From: Isochrysis galbana
Taxonomy: Eukaryota > Haptophyta > Isochrysidales > Isochrysidaceae
Assembly: GCA_018136815.1 (NCBI GenBank)
Contig: CM030939.1
Span: forward strand, 3,155,419-3,219,418
Direction of reading: 5' to 3'
Length of the DNA stretch: 64,000 nucleotides
The notes beneath the pieces were generated by a model. It saw only the letters and a list, made by a program, of their open reading frames with translations. It made no database searches and was not told the DNA's origin. Below, piece after piece: positions 21,035-31,318 of this stretch (position 1 is the first letter of the stretch; each line of letters begins with the position of its first letter). A program made the position numbers and the translations under genes.

Positions 21035-21508
21035 CTGTTTACTGCCGGAGCATGCAAATTGATGCTTCAAACGACATATTTCGTCCCTGCTCGCCAACGC
21101 CTTGAGGGGTGCCCATGAGGTGCTGGGGGAGCCTCAGGGACATCCTTCCCCACATTTCCCACCCATTTTCAACACAATAGGTCGAGATTGTAGTATGGAA
21201 TTATGGAGAAAATAGGCCCAGGGGCGAAGCAGCCATTTGGATGCTTCAGGTTACCAAATAATCCACGTGTGCACGTTAGAAAGAGGTGTGAGAGGTTGAG
21301 GGGAGGGCGGCGCGGCGCAACGGAGTGGGACTGGGAGGGAGAGGGGGGGAGGGGGGGGGAGGGGGGGGGGATCGGGAAAAAATTGATCATCTCTTTCTTT
21401 GCGGAAAGCGTCGCTTATATCGTTGAACATGTCTTCCTCTCTTCTCTCACCTCAAAAAACCAAACATCGAAGCATCCATTTGCATGCTGCGCTCCCGGCA
21501 GTAAAGAG
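21035..21508. mobile_element. TTAA-flanked TIR element (474 bp)
   Basis: The left end is TTAA (21031-21034) then CTGTTTACTGCCGGAGCATG. The right end, read on the minus strand, is TTAA (21512-21509) then CTCTTTACTGCCGG. Both continue into a subterminal near-palindrome around ATGCAAATTGATGC. A TTAA target is typical of piggyBac-like elements, although the ends do not begin CCC. No transposase is present. A third isolated end is at 45481. Confidence 0.7.
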
Positions 21509-22215
21509 TTAACGGATGCCTTCCCCTCCCTGACTCTCTCTTCCCAGCTTATTCCCTCTCCTCCCCGAATAAACTTCGCAGCCTCGATGATCCCCTCCGC
21601 CGCCCGAGGCGCAGCGGGCACGCCACGCACGATCGCCGGTTATGTCTGCGGCAGCGAGATTTCAGATGGTTGAGATTTGAATCACGACGAAGGTGCAGCG
21701 CGCGACGGGCGGGGCAAGGTAGCCGGTCACTCACCATGAGGATATGAGTGCGGAGGGCGGGCACCAGTTGCAGCTGCATCGGTGGCCCGGTCACGGTCAC
21801 GCTCTCTCACTCTGCACTCTATTGAAATACTATTTCCAGCCCACTGTGCTCGGAGCGCAGATGAGACTATGATGAGAAATTCTCAGTTACCGTTTTTTGC
21901 CCCCGGCCAAATACCACAAGTACAAATATGTAATATGTAATATGTAATATGTATTTGGTGGTATTGCTATATTTGAATTTGATATTTGAAGCGCGTCCTG
22001 GGTTGTAGGTATCGAATGTATTTGCAACGTGCAACGTAGTTGACCGTATTTGCAAGCCCTAACACCCAACACCGCAACACCGTATTCCCCAAGCTCGGAG
22101 TTCAGGAGTTCACAAGCGATCGGCATTAGCATTAGCATTAGCTAGTATTATTATACGCACACCGCATACCTAAACCTAAACACTGACGTGGGCAGGCGGA
22201 CTTGGGCGAGGGCGA
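21509..22215. other. Intergenic, no gene seen
   Basis: AT-richer than its surroundings, with short repeats such as TAATATG (21928-21950) and ATTAGC (22122-22142). No coding frame is supported. Confidence 0.45.
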
Positions 22216-22219
22216 GGAC

Positions 22220-22350
22220 TAGGGCCTGGTAAGAGTTTTGCGTCCGAACCCCCAAAGTTTTGTGCAAAAGTTTCGCGGAAGTTTCGCACCGAGCCCTGAA
22301 GTTTTGTGTCAAGTTGTGCATAGTTTCGCGTTGATTTCACGCCATTTTGG
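22220..22350 (+). mobile_element. hAT terminal region, left end
   Basis: TAGGGCCTGGTAAGAGTTTT followed by CCGAACCCCCAAAGTTTTGT; it matches the first ~100 bp of the 63242-63670 MITE, including repeated GTTTCGCG words. It lies about 200 bp beyond the stop of the transposase fragment at 22547, so it is probably that element's 3' end. A partner end TTACCAGGCCCTA is not seen in the window. Confidence 0.7.
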
Positions 22351-22546
22351 TCTACTATATGCGTGTGATGCGTGTAGTGCCTATAAACGCCGTCATCCGC
22401 GTGCGCGCTCACTACCAGATGTGCTAAAGTTGTCCGTAGTTAGTGCTATTTCTTATGGGCTTAATTTGCCGCGACCTATTGCTTGATCAGATTGTATATA
22501 ATAATTATATATAGTATGGCTCTCATTCATATTCCAAAACAAAATA

Positions 22547-23234
22547 TCAAACCTTACGATCATTGTAGCGCAACATGAGCCCGGCTTGCACTTGATCGGC
22601 GAGACTCGAGGACTGCAGGTGACCAAACATACACTTCAACATAGAGAACACACGCTCACAAGAAGCAGACGATGGGGTAAGAGAGAAAGCAATACGAGCA
22701 GCCGATGCCCATGTGGGAACCTTTGAACGATTGCATGCCCACCACTGTAGCACTTTGATGGTGAAATCCTTGACGTCTCCACGATCCACTGCGAAGTCTC
22801 GGGCTGCGGCAACGTACACGGGCAGCTCTCTCAGCAAGTTGCTAGCACCATTCGGCAAGATTGCAAACGAATTCATCGCGCAAAGCGAATGAACCCACGC
22901 AGAATCCACTGCATGAGCATACGAGGGATCGAAGGCCCTCAGCAGACCCATCTCTTGATGTTGTTCCTTGCAATGATACGGAGCCGCACAATTGTCTGAC
23001 AAGCGGTCTTGCAAATACGCGAGACCTCCTTTCACCTTGTCAATCAGGATTTGCCAATTTGAGAGTTTGCGAACGTCGATGATTGATAGCACGGGCCTCC
23101 GGTTTATGCCGCATGACTCGACCGCGCTCGTGTGCCGCCAAGTGCGACATGCCTCCCTCTGCCTCTGAGTCGCACTCCTCTCCACTGCCCTCACCGTCGC
23201 TCTCGTCTATGCGGATGAAGGCTGCACGATCCAC
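22547..23234 (-). pseudogene. hAT transposase, C-terminal fragment
   Basis: The frame 23194-22547 (minus) ends with the hATC dimerisation domain: KVLQWWACNRSKVPTW, FSLTPSSASCERVFSMLKC, and LADQVQAGLMLRYN before the stop. The upstream part in another frame (to 23234) is Asp/Glu-rich. The BED finger and most of the RNase H-like core are missing, so this is a truncated or frame-broken copy. It differs clearly in sequence from the neighbouring hAT gene. Confidence 0.75.
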
Positions 23235-23287
23235 ACGTTGTCCTCTGCTCCCTGAGCTAGGCTTACCTTGGGTGGTGGATGGCTCGC

Positions 23288-23375
23288 CTAGATGCCCCGT
23301 CAGGTCTCAGGTCATCAGGTCTTGGCGACCTGATACCTGATATCAGGACCTGATATCAGGCTGATATCAGGTGGC
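23288..23375. repeat. Cluster of CCTGATATCAGG palindromes
   Basis: Three overlapping copies of the 10-bp palindrome CTGATATCAG lie in about 60 bp, between two hAT transposase reading frames. The same palindrome recurs near both ends of the 28986-31761 element, so it may be a subterminal transposase-binding repeat. Confidence 0.55.
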
Positions 23376-23440
23376 CCACTACTATTCTTATAATATATTA
23401 TAATGGTAAAGCCGATGTTATAATAGTAGTATTCATTCAC

Positions 23441-25442
23441 TCACTCACGCTCATCCTCAGGCTCCTCCACAACCATGTCCAACTCCCAAGGCAACACACG
23501 AGACTCCCAATCCAAAAGCAAATCTTCGAGCAACAAATTGGTGTGACTTCTTACCAGCCTTTCCACTGTAGTTTGGCCTAGCCTATTTCTCTTCTTGGAG
23601 TGGATCCAATCTTCAACGGACCATGAGCGCTCGCAACCCGAGGCCGAGCAGCTGAGAGCTAGTAAACGGCATGCTGCCCACCGAAGGTGAGGCCAAGGAG
23701 ATAAATACACATTCGCCCACTTATACGACGCCATGCTTCGTGCACGATTACCGAATGCTATTTCAGGGGTTAGATCATGCATGCCACTTGTGCAGGCCTC
23801 TTGGAAGTCGGAGTATTCTGCCAATAAGTCCGGATACGGATGCTCCGCATTGGACATCGCCTTCAGACACTGCTTCAGCTCAGCCATTTCTTGAGCGGAA
23901 AACTTGCGACAGCAAAATTCAGGCTCCAGGCAATATGCAGCAGTCATCACTGGCGCGTGCAAATACTCCCACCTGGCCATAAAGAGCTCGTGGATTTTGT
24001 GCCGTGTGGCCGCATCAACACCATCGAAGGACCGAAGATGCGCATCGATTTGCAACAAATAAGCGTACACCTTGCCCAAATTTGCTCCAAGTTTTCCATC
24101 GGTCAGGCGGAGCAAACGATAGACAGGGTCCATAATCTGCATTGTGGTCCTAAGCGTGTCCATGAGGGATTCAGAGCGAATGATGCGCTTGACTTCCGTG
24201 GCCTTCTCCTTCTTATCCCGAGGCTGTGACTGCACCCACTCGGTGTAGATTGGATCGAGAACTAGCAGCTCTAGGATGTTGTGCACGTTCGCGTAGCGAC
24301 TCACCATGAGGAAAGAAGAGGCAAAGCGCGTTTCGCAAGACCGCAGCAACTCCATCCCTCCCTCAGGCTTAGCCTCTGCGGGCACTTTCGCACAAAGCAT
24401 TCGATACTGCGCCAACACCTTCAGATGTGACGTGACAAACGCCACCACGGTCCGGACCTGCTCAATGGCCTGTGCAAAACGAGGTTCGCCCCAAATAAAC
24501 TCGCGATCACGCAGGCCCTTCACCCGAATGGTCGCCTTTTCACTGCAAATGTTCTTCAGGAAATTGTCCAAACTGTGAGTGGGACAGATGAAGCAAAACA
24601 CAGAAGGGAATTCCCTTGTGATCAATGGGAACGATGCCGTGCAAGCGCCATCCATGCACACCGCAACCACATGTTCGACGCCAAAAGCACGAATATGTTT
24701 GACGATGAAGTTGGCTATGTACGCCGCGTCCTTTGTCGCGCCTGAAGTGTCCTCAGCAGCCAAAAAAAAAACCCACAGGCAACGATGCCAACGCGTTGAT
24801 AATGGGCCGACTCTGTACATTCGTCCATCCGTCGGAGATGATGGTGACTCCTGTGAGATTGGCCAACAGTTGCACCTTTTGCCGGATGTTGGCGTCGAGC
24901 CGTTGATCAAGTCGGGGCAGCATCTTCTCCGTGAATATCCTGCGATGGGGAAATCGCAATTCGGCGCCAACCAGCAAATTTTTCGAGCCACATTTTGCAG
25001 TAAGTGCTACAGCTTCGCGGAAAAGGCGATCGTCGACCAGATCGAGTGGCAAAGCCTTCTTCACAATCACTTTCAGCCACGCCTCTGCGACACATTCCGC
25101 CGTGATTGCCTGAAAGGGCGATACCATAGCAGAGGGAGGGAATGGTGAGATGGGCCACCTCTCTTCGCTACTCGCACCGCTCAAGGCCCGACCTTCTGCT
25201 TGGCGGTGTACTCGCTCGTCTTCAATCTTTGCCTTCTTGGCCAACTGCCGCGAGCGTAGCCGAAGCTCCGCAACGACAGCCGCGTGCCTCTCAATCCACG
25301 CCGCATGTGGCCGACACGCACGAACGTTCCGGTTTGGCAGAAGCTTGTCCAAGTGTTGCCGAATGTTCATGGGTCCCCCCACGTACTTGTGGCCGCAGAA
25401 CAGACATGCCTTGGCCCGCACGCTTTTCGCACGGCCATCCAT
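23441..25442 (-). CDS. hAT transposase (BED, DUF659, hATC), one frameshift
   Basis: It starts MDGRAKSVRAK at 25442 with a BED-type finger (CLFCGHKYVGG, NIRQHLDKLL, H), then a DUF659-like core: VTIISDGWTNVQSRPIINAL, GATKDAAYIANFIVKHI, VCMDGACTA, CPTHSLDNFLKNI. The C-terminal hATC domain contains ASGCERSWSVEDWIHSKKRN and RLVRSHTNLLL. The N-terminal frame ends just past a run of ten A on the plus strand (24762-24771); one base fewer would join it to the frame that continues to 23441. It is a cut-and-paste DNA transposase of the plant-type BED/DUF659 hAT group. The break could be an assembly homopolymer error or a real inactivation. No introns are seen. Confidence 0.8.
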
Positions 25443-26140
25443 CTCCTCGATGGTCGACCACTCAAGGGAAGAGCCCAGCAGCTCATCTATGGGCTGCCTG
25501 CGCCCCTTGCTCGTCGCTTGTCTAGAAGGTCTCTCTGCACATCGCCCTCTTCCCCCCGCGCGAGTTTGGACCTCTCCTCGACCCTCCGCGTTGGCTTCAG
25601 CGGACGAGTTCCACTTTAACGATAGTTCGAACCCTTCGTTTGCGTAGTTTTGCGCTCTCTTTCCGTATTTCTTCGCGCATGACGAGCGATCGCAACCTCA
25701 GCCTTCGCCGCACGGGGAGGGTTTGTTTATCGTATGATTCCGGAGTGTTTACGTTAGTTTTCTGAGCCCAAGGTCGTTGGGGTTTGGGTTTTTCGTGAGG
25801 GGTTTTGTAGCAACTTCGTCGAGTCCCACCGTGTTCCCAAGCGAGTCCCCCCGAGTTCCCGAGTCTATACCCCGAGTCAACGAGTCAATACAAGTCAAGC
25901 ACGCGCCTGAGCCACCCCCAGTCGCAGTCGCCTGCCACCACCTCCCACAAGCCTCCTTCCACACTTCCGCGCCCTCCGTGCTCCGTGCGTGCGTCGTGCG
26001 TCGTGCGTCGATCACCATGCCCGTAGTCACCCCCGAGGAAAGCTCCATGAGCTCCCCACAAGAACCGCGTTCCGCGCTAGCTGCCGGCGCGCCCTCGCAG
26101 GCAATCTCCAAGAGTGAGATGAGCCTTGCTCTGACACCAG
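25443..26140. other. 5' flank of the hAT gene, no other gene seen
   Basis: The minus strand holds GAACTATCGTTAAAGTGG at about 25614-25632, resembling the hairpin-ATG module found elsewhere. No TIR matching 22220 or 23288 was recognised. Confidence 0.4.
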
Positions 26141-26144
26141 ATTG

Positions 26145-26275
26145 ATGAGTGCCCTGCCCCTGCCAAAGGGCAGGGGCTGGGGTTGATTGTACGGGCCCAC
26201 CCCGGGGGGTGTCCGCGATGGTGTGAGGGGGGCGCGAGGCCCCCATTGTCCCCCACTTATAAAAGTAGGTTATTA
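26145..26275 (+). repeat. ~130-bp repeat with terminal hairpin, copy A
   Basis: Nearly identical to 29828-29957. It begins GAGTGCCCTGCCCCTGCC and AAAGGGCAGGGGCTGGGG, which folds on itself (CCCCTGCC with GGCAGGGG). It then runs GGGCCCACCCCGGGGGGTG, TCCGCGATGG, and ACTTATAAAAGTAGGTT. A diverged relative with a longer hairpin is at 53090-53218. Confidence 0.85.
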
Positions 26276-26427
26276 TTGTACATACTACTACATAAACTGG
26301 GCCGGAGCCAAAGCAGATCACCCCCATCCATGGACCGCATCAAGGAAGGCCATGCCAAATTTTTAAACTCAGAGAGGAACACGGACCGAGCGGGTGGCGG
26401 CGGCGGCGGCGGTGGCGGCCGGCGCTG

Positions 26428-27768
26428 ATGCGCCGCTCGGCGGTGCCGCTCGTGCCTGGCGTGCGCGAGGCGCGTGCGGACGGCGTGATCCCGGCGTGGC
26501 AGCAGGGGCTTGACAGCCGCGCCACCTGGATGAGCGAGCTTGCGCACGCCGCACTCAGCTCGCTCGGCCGCCTCTCGCTCGGCGCAGCGCTCGCTCTGAC
26601 GCTCGCAGTAGCTGCGCTCGCTGCACTCGGTTGGTGGGTGTATTTGCGCGCGTGCAGCAGCCAGGGCCGGCACAAGCGGCAGAATTATCAGGTGCTACCG
26701 CTCTCCCGCTCCGTCGATGACGCTGAATCTTGGCTGCGCGATCGGTGGTCACGGTCTCGCAAGTCCTCAGAGGCAAATCTTGCGATGCTCAGAGGAACGG
26801 AGGAAACGGCGAGTATGGATCGACCCGCGCCGCCCGTTGCGACGGCTGGGCTGATGGCGGCACAGATTACCGTCCCGTCAGCCGGCTCAGGTGGAGCTAC
26901 CCACCCAGCCGGGGAAGCGGTGGCAGGGCAGCAGCTGTCGCTGGCGGACGAGAAGGTAGCCGACGCGATCACAGGTGCCGTACGAGTAGTACAGCCAGAG
27001 TCTCCCGCATCGCCCACCTCTCCCTACGAGCTGCCGCTCTCGATGGATGGGGCCGCCCCCTCCTCTACCAATTGCTACGCGCGCCTTGAGCCGAGTCGCT
27101 TCTCTGTCCGCTCTCATACCTACCTGACAACTGGGGAGAAGGCCCCCTCTGAGCGCGCCTCTGAGCTTTTGGCCGTCGAGCTCTTTACCTCTGAGCGCGC
27201 CTTTGCGGAGGCGGCGATGCGCCCGGACGCTCCCAGCCATACGTTGCATGCTCGAACAAATGAAGTGCTCGACTCTATTTTTGCTGTCTCGCTCGTGCTG
27301 CCCGCTCCCACGGGCGTCTGCCAGCTCGTGCTTTACTTTGGAATGCATGCAAAGGCAGCTAGGGGTCCTCCGCATGAACTCTTACAGAACTTCGTCGGCG
27401 CTTCGGACGCCTTCAGGAATGCGAGGTTCAAGCTGCTTCCCGCCGTCGCGATGGGGCCGTGGCTGGTGCAGAAGGCGGTGGGAACGCGCCCCGCCATCCT
27501 GGGCAAGGCACTGAAGCAGCGCTTCTACACAGGCATCACCGCGGAGGGGCACCTCCCCATCTTTGAGGTATGCGCTGACTGCAATTCTTCGCCAACCACC
27601 GGGCGGATCATCTCGCTCGTCAAGTCATACGCCCGCTCGCTCGTCGTCGACCTGGCCTTCATGCTTGAGGCACAGCGTGCGGCCGAGATGCCGGAGCGCC
27701 TTATCGGATGCGCTCGGCTGTGCCGGATTGACCTCGATATTGAGCGCATACCCATCTTGCACTCATGA
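26428..27768 (+). CDS. DUF1336 (EDR2 C-terminal) protein with one TM segment
   Basis: A single exon of 446 aa. Residues about 50-72 are a hydrophobic helix (LGAALALTLAVAALAALGWW), followed by a basic and Ser-rich stretch. The C-terminal ~200 aa match the EDR2-C/DUF1336 domain of plants and protists: LVLYFGMHA, LLQNFVGASDAFRNARFKLL, GPWLVQKAVGTRPAILGKAL, FEVCADCNSS, RIISLVKSYARSLVVDLAFM, and a terminal RLIGCARLCRIDLD. In plant EDR2 this domain follows PH and START lipid-binding domains; neither is present here. The job is probably at a membrane and may involve lipids, but this is inference. A later ATG at 26530 is an alternative start that would keep the TM segment. Confidence 0.8.
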   Translation: MRRSAVPLVPGVREARADGVIPAWQQGLDSRATWMSELAHAALSSLGRLSLGAALALTLAVAALAALGWWVYLRACSSQGRHKRQNYQVLPLSRSVDDAESWLRDRWSRSRKSSEANLAMLRGTEETASMDRPAPPVATAGLMAAQITVPSAGSGGATHPAGEAVAGQQLSLADEKVADAITGAVRVVQPESPASPTSPYELPLSMDGAAPSSTNCYARLEPSRFSVRSHTYLTTGEKAPSERASELLAVELFTSERAFAEAAMRPDAPSHTLHARTNEVLDSIFAVSLVLPAPTGVCQLVLYFGMHAKAARGPPHELLQNFVGASDAFRNARFKLLPAVAMGPWLVQKAVGTRPAILGKALKQRFYTGITAEGHLPIFEVCADCNSSPTTGRIISLVKSYARSLVVDLAFMLEAQRAAEMPERLIGCARLCRIDLDIERIPILHS

Positions 27769-28732
27769 GGTGCACTTGTCAGGCTTGTTAGAAAGTATGG
27801 GCTGCTCCCACCACGTGGAGTGCGCGCATTGGGTGGTAGAATGTGCACATCCCCGACCGGCTAGCATGAAGGCAGAGGGGCCATCCGAGGGTGGTGAGAG
27901 CCGGGAGCGGAGGCGTACGTTGCCCGCACGGTCGGCCATAGCTTGCTCGATCGATGACGATGCTAGGTTCGTTGCAGACTGTGAGGTGGGGGCACATACC
28001 GTATCCGATCACTCGGCCATGGCACATACGTGCAGGACATTGTTGCTCTTTGGCAGCGTCAAATCTGTCTACGGAGCGTAAACTCTACTGCTCGACGCGC
28101 GTGCATGCACGGCTCACCGGGCGTCATGTTCTTGTTCTTAGTTCAGCATAGTGCACTAGTATTAGAATTAGCAAGACAGCGCAAGTTGTACGCTGTGCTG
28201 TATTTGTGAAGGGTGCGCTGTGCACAGTTGCACCACAGCACTTGCGCGCGGTATGCAAGGGCCGGCAGTGAATGTTGATTGTGGTAGTCGTGTTGTCGTA
28301 CGATGTCCTAGTCCTAGAGCTGGAGGCAATGGATGGGAGCTGCCGGCATATCGGAAAGCGGGTGTGCGAGTGAGGGTTTGTTTGCGGTTGGGCAGCGGGC
28401 TCAGGAATGTATCGTGATGATGCCGGTGCACACGCCGATGTCCTCACGCGAGATAGACTCTCGTCGCTAATGACGGCGAGCGCCTGAGGCTTCACCGATC
28501 ACGGACGAGGAGCGAGTAAGACGCGAAGACGCGTGGGATATCATCGCTCCAATGCGAAAAGGACACCACGACACCACATGCATTCTTCGTCGATCCGGAA
28601 AAGAGAGACGCCTACCTTTCATACCTATACCTGAACCTGAAATCTGATTTTGAAAATCGAAATCGACTTTGTGCTACTTTCTACTCTCTACTCTCTACTT
28701 TGGCATCCAATGCGTTGAATTGACGGTTGACA
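27769..28732. other. Intergenic, no gene seen
   Basis: No frame with family likeness on either strand; GC content is lower than in the neighbouring genes. Confidence 0.45.
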
Positions 28733-28773
28733 ATAAAAAACTTTTAATAATCGGCTCACCACGCACGCGGCTG
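28733..28773 (+). repeat. Short dispersed poly-A/TTTTAATA motif
   Basis: AATAAAAAACTTTTAATAAT then CGGCTCACCACGCACGCGGC; same plan as 2163 and 7883. Confidence 0.5.
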
Positions 28774-29149
28774 TGCAGCTGACGGTTGACGGGGGAAGGG
28801 GGAGGGAACGGGAGGAACGAGGAACGAGGAACGCCTGGAGGGAGCGACCCTACTATGAGTGCGGGGCGTGCACCCCTCCCAAGCCGAGTGGAGGGGGGGA
28901 CGAGGGAAGGTGGTACCAAATAGAGGATAGAGGCAAACAACCTTGAGGGGGCTCCCAGATGCAAGAGGCCAGAGGGCCAGTTAGGCAGTGGTGATGGTGC
29001 ATCAGTACTGATATCAGTTTTTTTATAATCTAACTGAGCATTAGTACCACTACTCTCACTAGCCCGGTACTAACACGACAGCCCTCAGCGCACCTGCCCG
29101 TACACCATGGCGCGTGTTGTTGCCACAGATACATACTCCTCTATGCACC

Positions 29150-29470
29150 CCTCCACATCTCCCCCCTCGCAAGCCCCCGGCTCCCATTCTAACTCCCCAC
29201 AAGTTAAAATGAGGGAAAACCCATTGAGGCGGACCGGTCGACGCCGGCCGACTCTCCGGGAAAAAGCACCGGGGGGGGGGGAGGAACCTCTCGTCAACAA
29301 AGAGGAACGGCCCTTCAAGCTCGCGCCGTGAGCGGTCCTCGAGAAATAAACGACTGCGAGTCGAGTAGCCTGCGCCACCTTCAGGATACTCTCCTCGAGC
29401 TTGAGCCGCTCCCTTCTCTCTCCCGCCTGTCGCCGGCCGCCCCCTACCCGTTTGCTAACGCAAACGGGGC
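29150..29470 (+). repeat. Dispersed repeat, copy B (pairs with 1475-1850)
   Basis: Same block order as copy A: CTCGCAAGCCCCCGGCTCCC, ACTCCCCACAAG, GGGAAAACCCA, AAAAAGCACC plus a G run, CGCCTGTCGCC, CCCGTTTGCTAACG. It is nested in the 28986-31761 element. Confidence 0.65.
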
Positions 29471-29827
29471 CTGTTTCTAACCGCACTCCATCGGGGGGGG
29501 TGCAAATCCCCCCTCTCCCTCTCTCCACTCTCTCCCTTCGTCGTCCCTGCGGCGCGTCGCCATGCGGCGCGCCCTGGCCTGCTCTCAGGGGCCCTTTGGG
29601 GGCTCCCAGGGGGCCAGCAAGGGCAGCTCAGGGGGCAGTGGAGGCTGGGGCTCAGCCCCTGGCCCCCCTGCCTCTCCCACGCTCGCCTCGCTGGCCATGG
29701 GAGCCGCCCAGAGACACCTGTATGCCTGGCGACCAGGGACAGAGGGGGAGTCAGCTCGAGGGCAGGCCCAGCGCGGGCGTGGGAGTGCGGCTCGCGGGCC
29801 GCGCCCCCGAAGGGTCTGGGCCAGATT

Positions 29828-29957
29828 GTTGAGTGCCCTGCCCCTGCCAAAGGGCAGGGGCTGGGGTTGATTGTACGGGCCCACCCCGGGGGGTGTCCGC
29901 GATGGTGTGAGGGGGGCGCGAGGCCCCCATTGTCCCCCACTTATACAAGTAGGTTGA
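29828..29957 (+). repeat. ~130-bp repeat with terminal hairpin, copy B
   Basis: Matches 26145-26275 over its whole length with about one difference (TATACAAG versus TATAAAAG). Such near-identity implies a recent movement or conversion. Confidence 0.85.
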
Positions 29958-30094
29958 TATCAGTTTTTTTACATCACTATCAGTATCAGCTCACCTCGAG
30001 CTGATAAATGATATCAGTTGTCAGTTGTCTGCAGCTTGGAGCGGGGAGAAAACAAAACACGCAGTCCCCTTTACTTTCTACATCCAAAAATAAA

Positions 30095-30780
30095 TGAATA
30101 ATTAATGTTATAACCTAGCCAACCCCACCAGCTAATTGGACACAACTTTTCCGTCCCGGAATCCCGCCATGCCTGACGAGCCAGGTGTCCGAGTGCTACC
30201 GGGGGGAGGGGGCAGTGCCGCAGTGCCCCCTCCCCTCGATATTTGTCCTCCTGTCCTCCCCCCAGTGCACGTCCTCTCCTCGAGTCCACGCTGGGGGATA
30301 ACCCCTTTCCGGTAAAAACAACGCAGGGGGGGGGGGGCACTCGTGAATGGGAGCCCAGAAGCGCTAATCTCTCTCGGCGAGGCGAGTGGCCGCGGCGAGC
30401 CGCGGCCCTTCCCACCTGGTTCTGGTGCCCACGTTTTCTCTTACCCAAACACCCAAACGGGGCGAGAAGACACGTAAATGCCGGAGGGAAGAGCTGCCAC
30501 TCCCCCCTCCCCCTCCCCTCTTCCTCCTCTCTTCCTCTCTTCCCTGCGGCTCTGGCCCATGGCGCGCGCCTGCGGCCCCTCTTCAGGTCCCCAGGAGGCC
30601 TGCAGGGGCCTGGGAGCACAGCTCAGGGGGCAGGTGAGGCTGGGGCATGGCCCTGGCCCCTCCTGCCTCTCCCTCGCCCTCGCTGGCTCTCGAGCCCCTG
30701 CCGGTCGACAGGAGCTGGCTGGGGGCTCCTTGTCGGGGGGCCCAGGGGGGGGAGGGGTTGGTCGGAGCGAGAAGCAGGCC
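30095..30780 (+). repeat. ~0.65-kb dispersed repeat (inverse copy 53700-54365)
   Basis: Shared blocks, in inverted order at 53700-54365, include AATTAATGTTATA, AGCTAATTGGACACAACTTT, TCCGTCCCGGAATCCCGCCA, TGCCTGACGAGCCAGGTGTC, TATTTGTCCTCC, ACTCGTGA, TTCTCTTACCCAAAC, and GGGGCAGGTGAGGCTGGGGC. Divergence is modest. No coding capacity is credible. Confidence 0.85.
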
Positions 30781-30861
30781 AACGCGGGCCAGGGCGTGCG
30801 ATCTGTGTCCGACTCTCAGGGAGAGTCTAGGCAGTCTGGGTGAGTCCCCCCTACCCCTACA

Positions 30862-31318
30862 TTGGCCCCGCCCAGGTTTTCGCGATTTTTTTTCCAAAAT
30901 TTGGGTCAGCTCGAAGAAAAAATTTTTTGACCGAAACTTGGGCGCGAAGCCAAGGGATCAAGCGCGAAATTTGGGGTCACGGGGCGGGGCGCTGGCGCGC
31001 TGGGTGGGCGTCGGCGCGGGAGAGTGGAGGGGGTGGGGCGGCGTGAGGGCTGGGGCTGGAGGTGGAGGGGCGAGACGACAGGGGGGGTGTCCACCGCGGA
31101 GAGTATGAGCAGGAGCATGCGCAAGCGGCCTCGAGTCGTCGTCGACGACTCGAACGACGAGGACTGCGACGAGGACGAGGACGACCATGTGACGAGTAAA
31201 GACTCGAACGACTCGGACTCGGACGACTTGCTGGAGGTCTCTGTGCGTGCGGCAAGGGAGACCGAAATTTCCGAAAGAAATTTGGGTAGGTCAGACGCGA
31301 AAACCTGGCCGGGGCCAA
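30862..31318. mobile_element. hAT-type MITE (457 bp) with perfect 8-bp duplication
   Basis: TIRs are TTGGCCCCGCCCAGGTTTTC (left) and, on the minus strand, TTGGCCCCGGCCAGGTTTTC (right). Both flanks are CCCCTACA (30854-30861 and 31319-31326). The interior holds AATTTGGG/AAATTTGG words near both ends and a central open frame with an Asp/Ser-rich stretch (from ATG at about 31105). The 8-bp duplication fits hAT. It is inserted inside the 28986-31761 element. Confidence 0.9.

Noticed and set aside
23040-23234. Independent small acidic protein upstream of the first hAT fragment
   Set aside because: It fits better as a frame-shifted part of the decayed transposase on the same strand.
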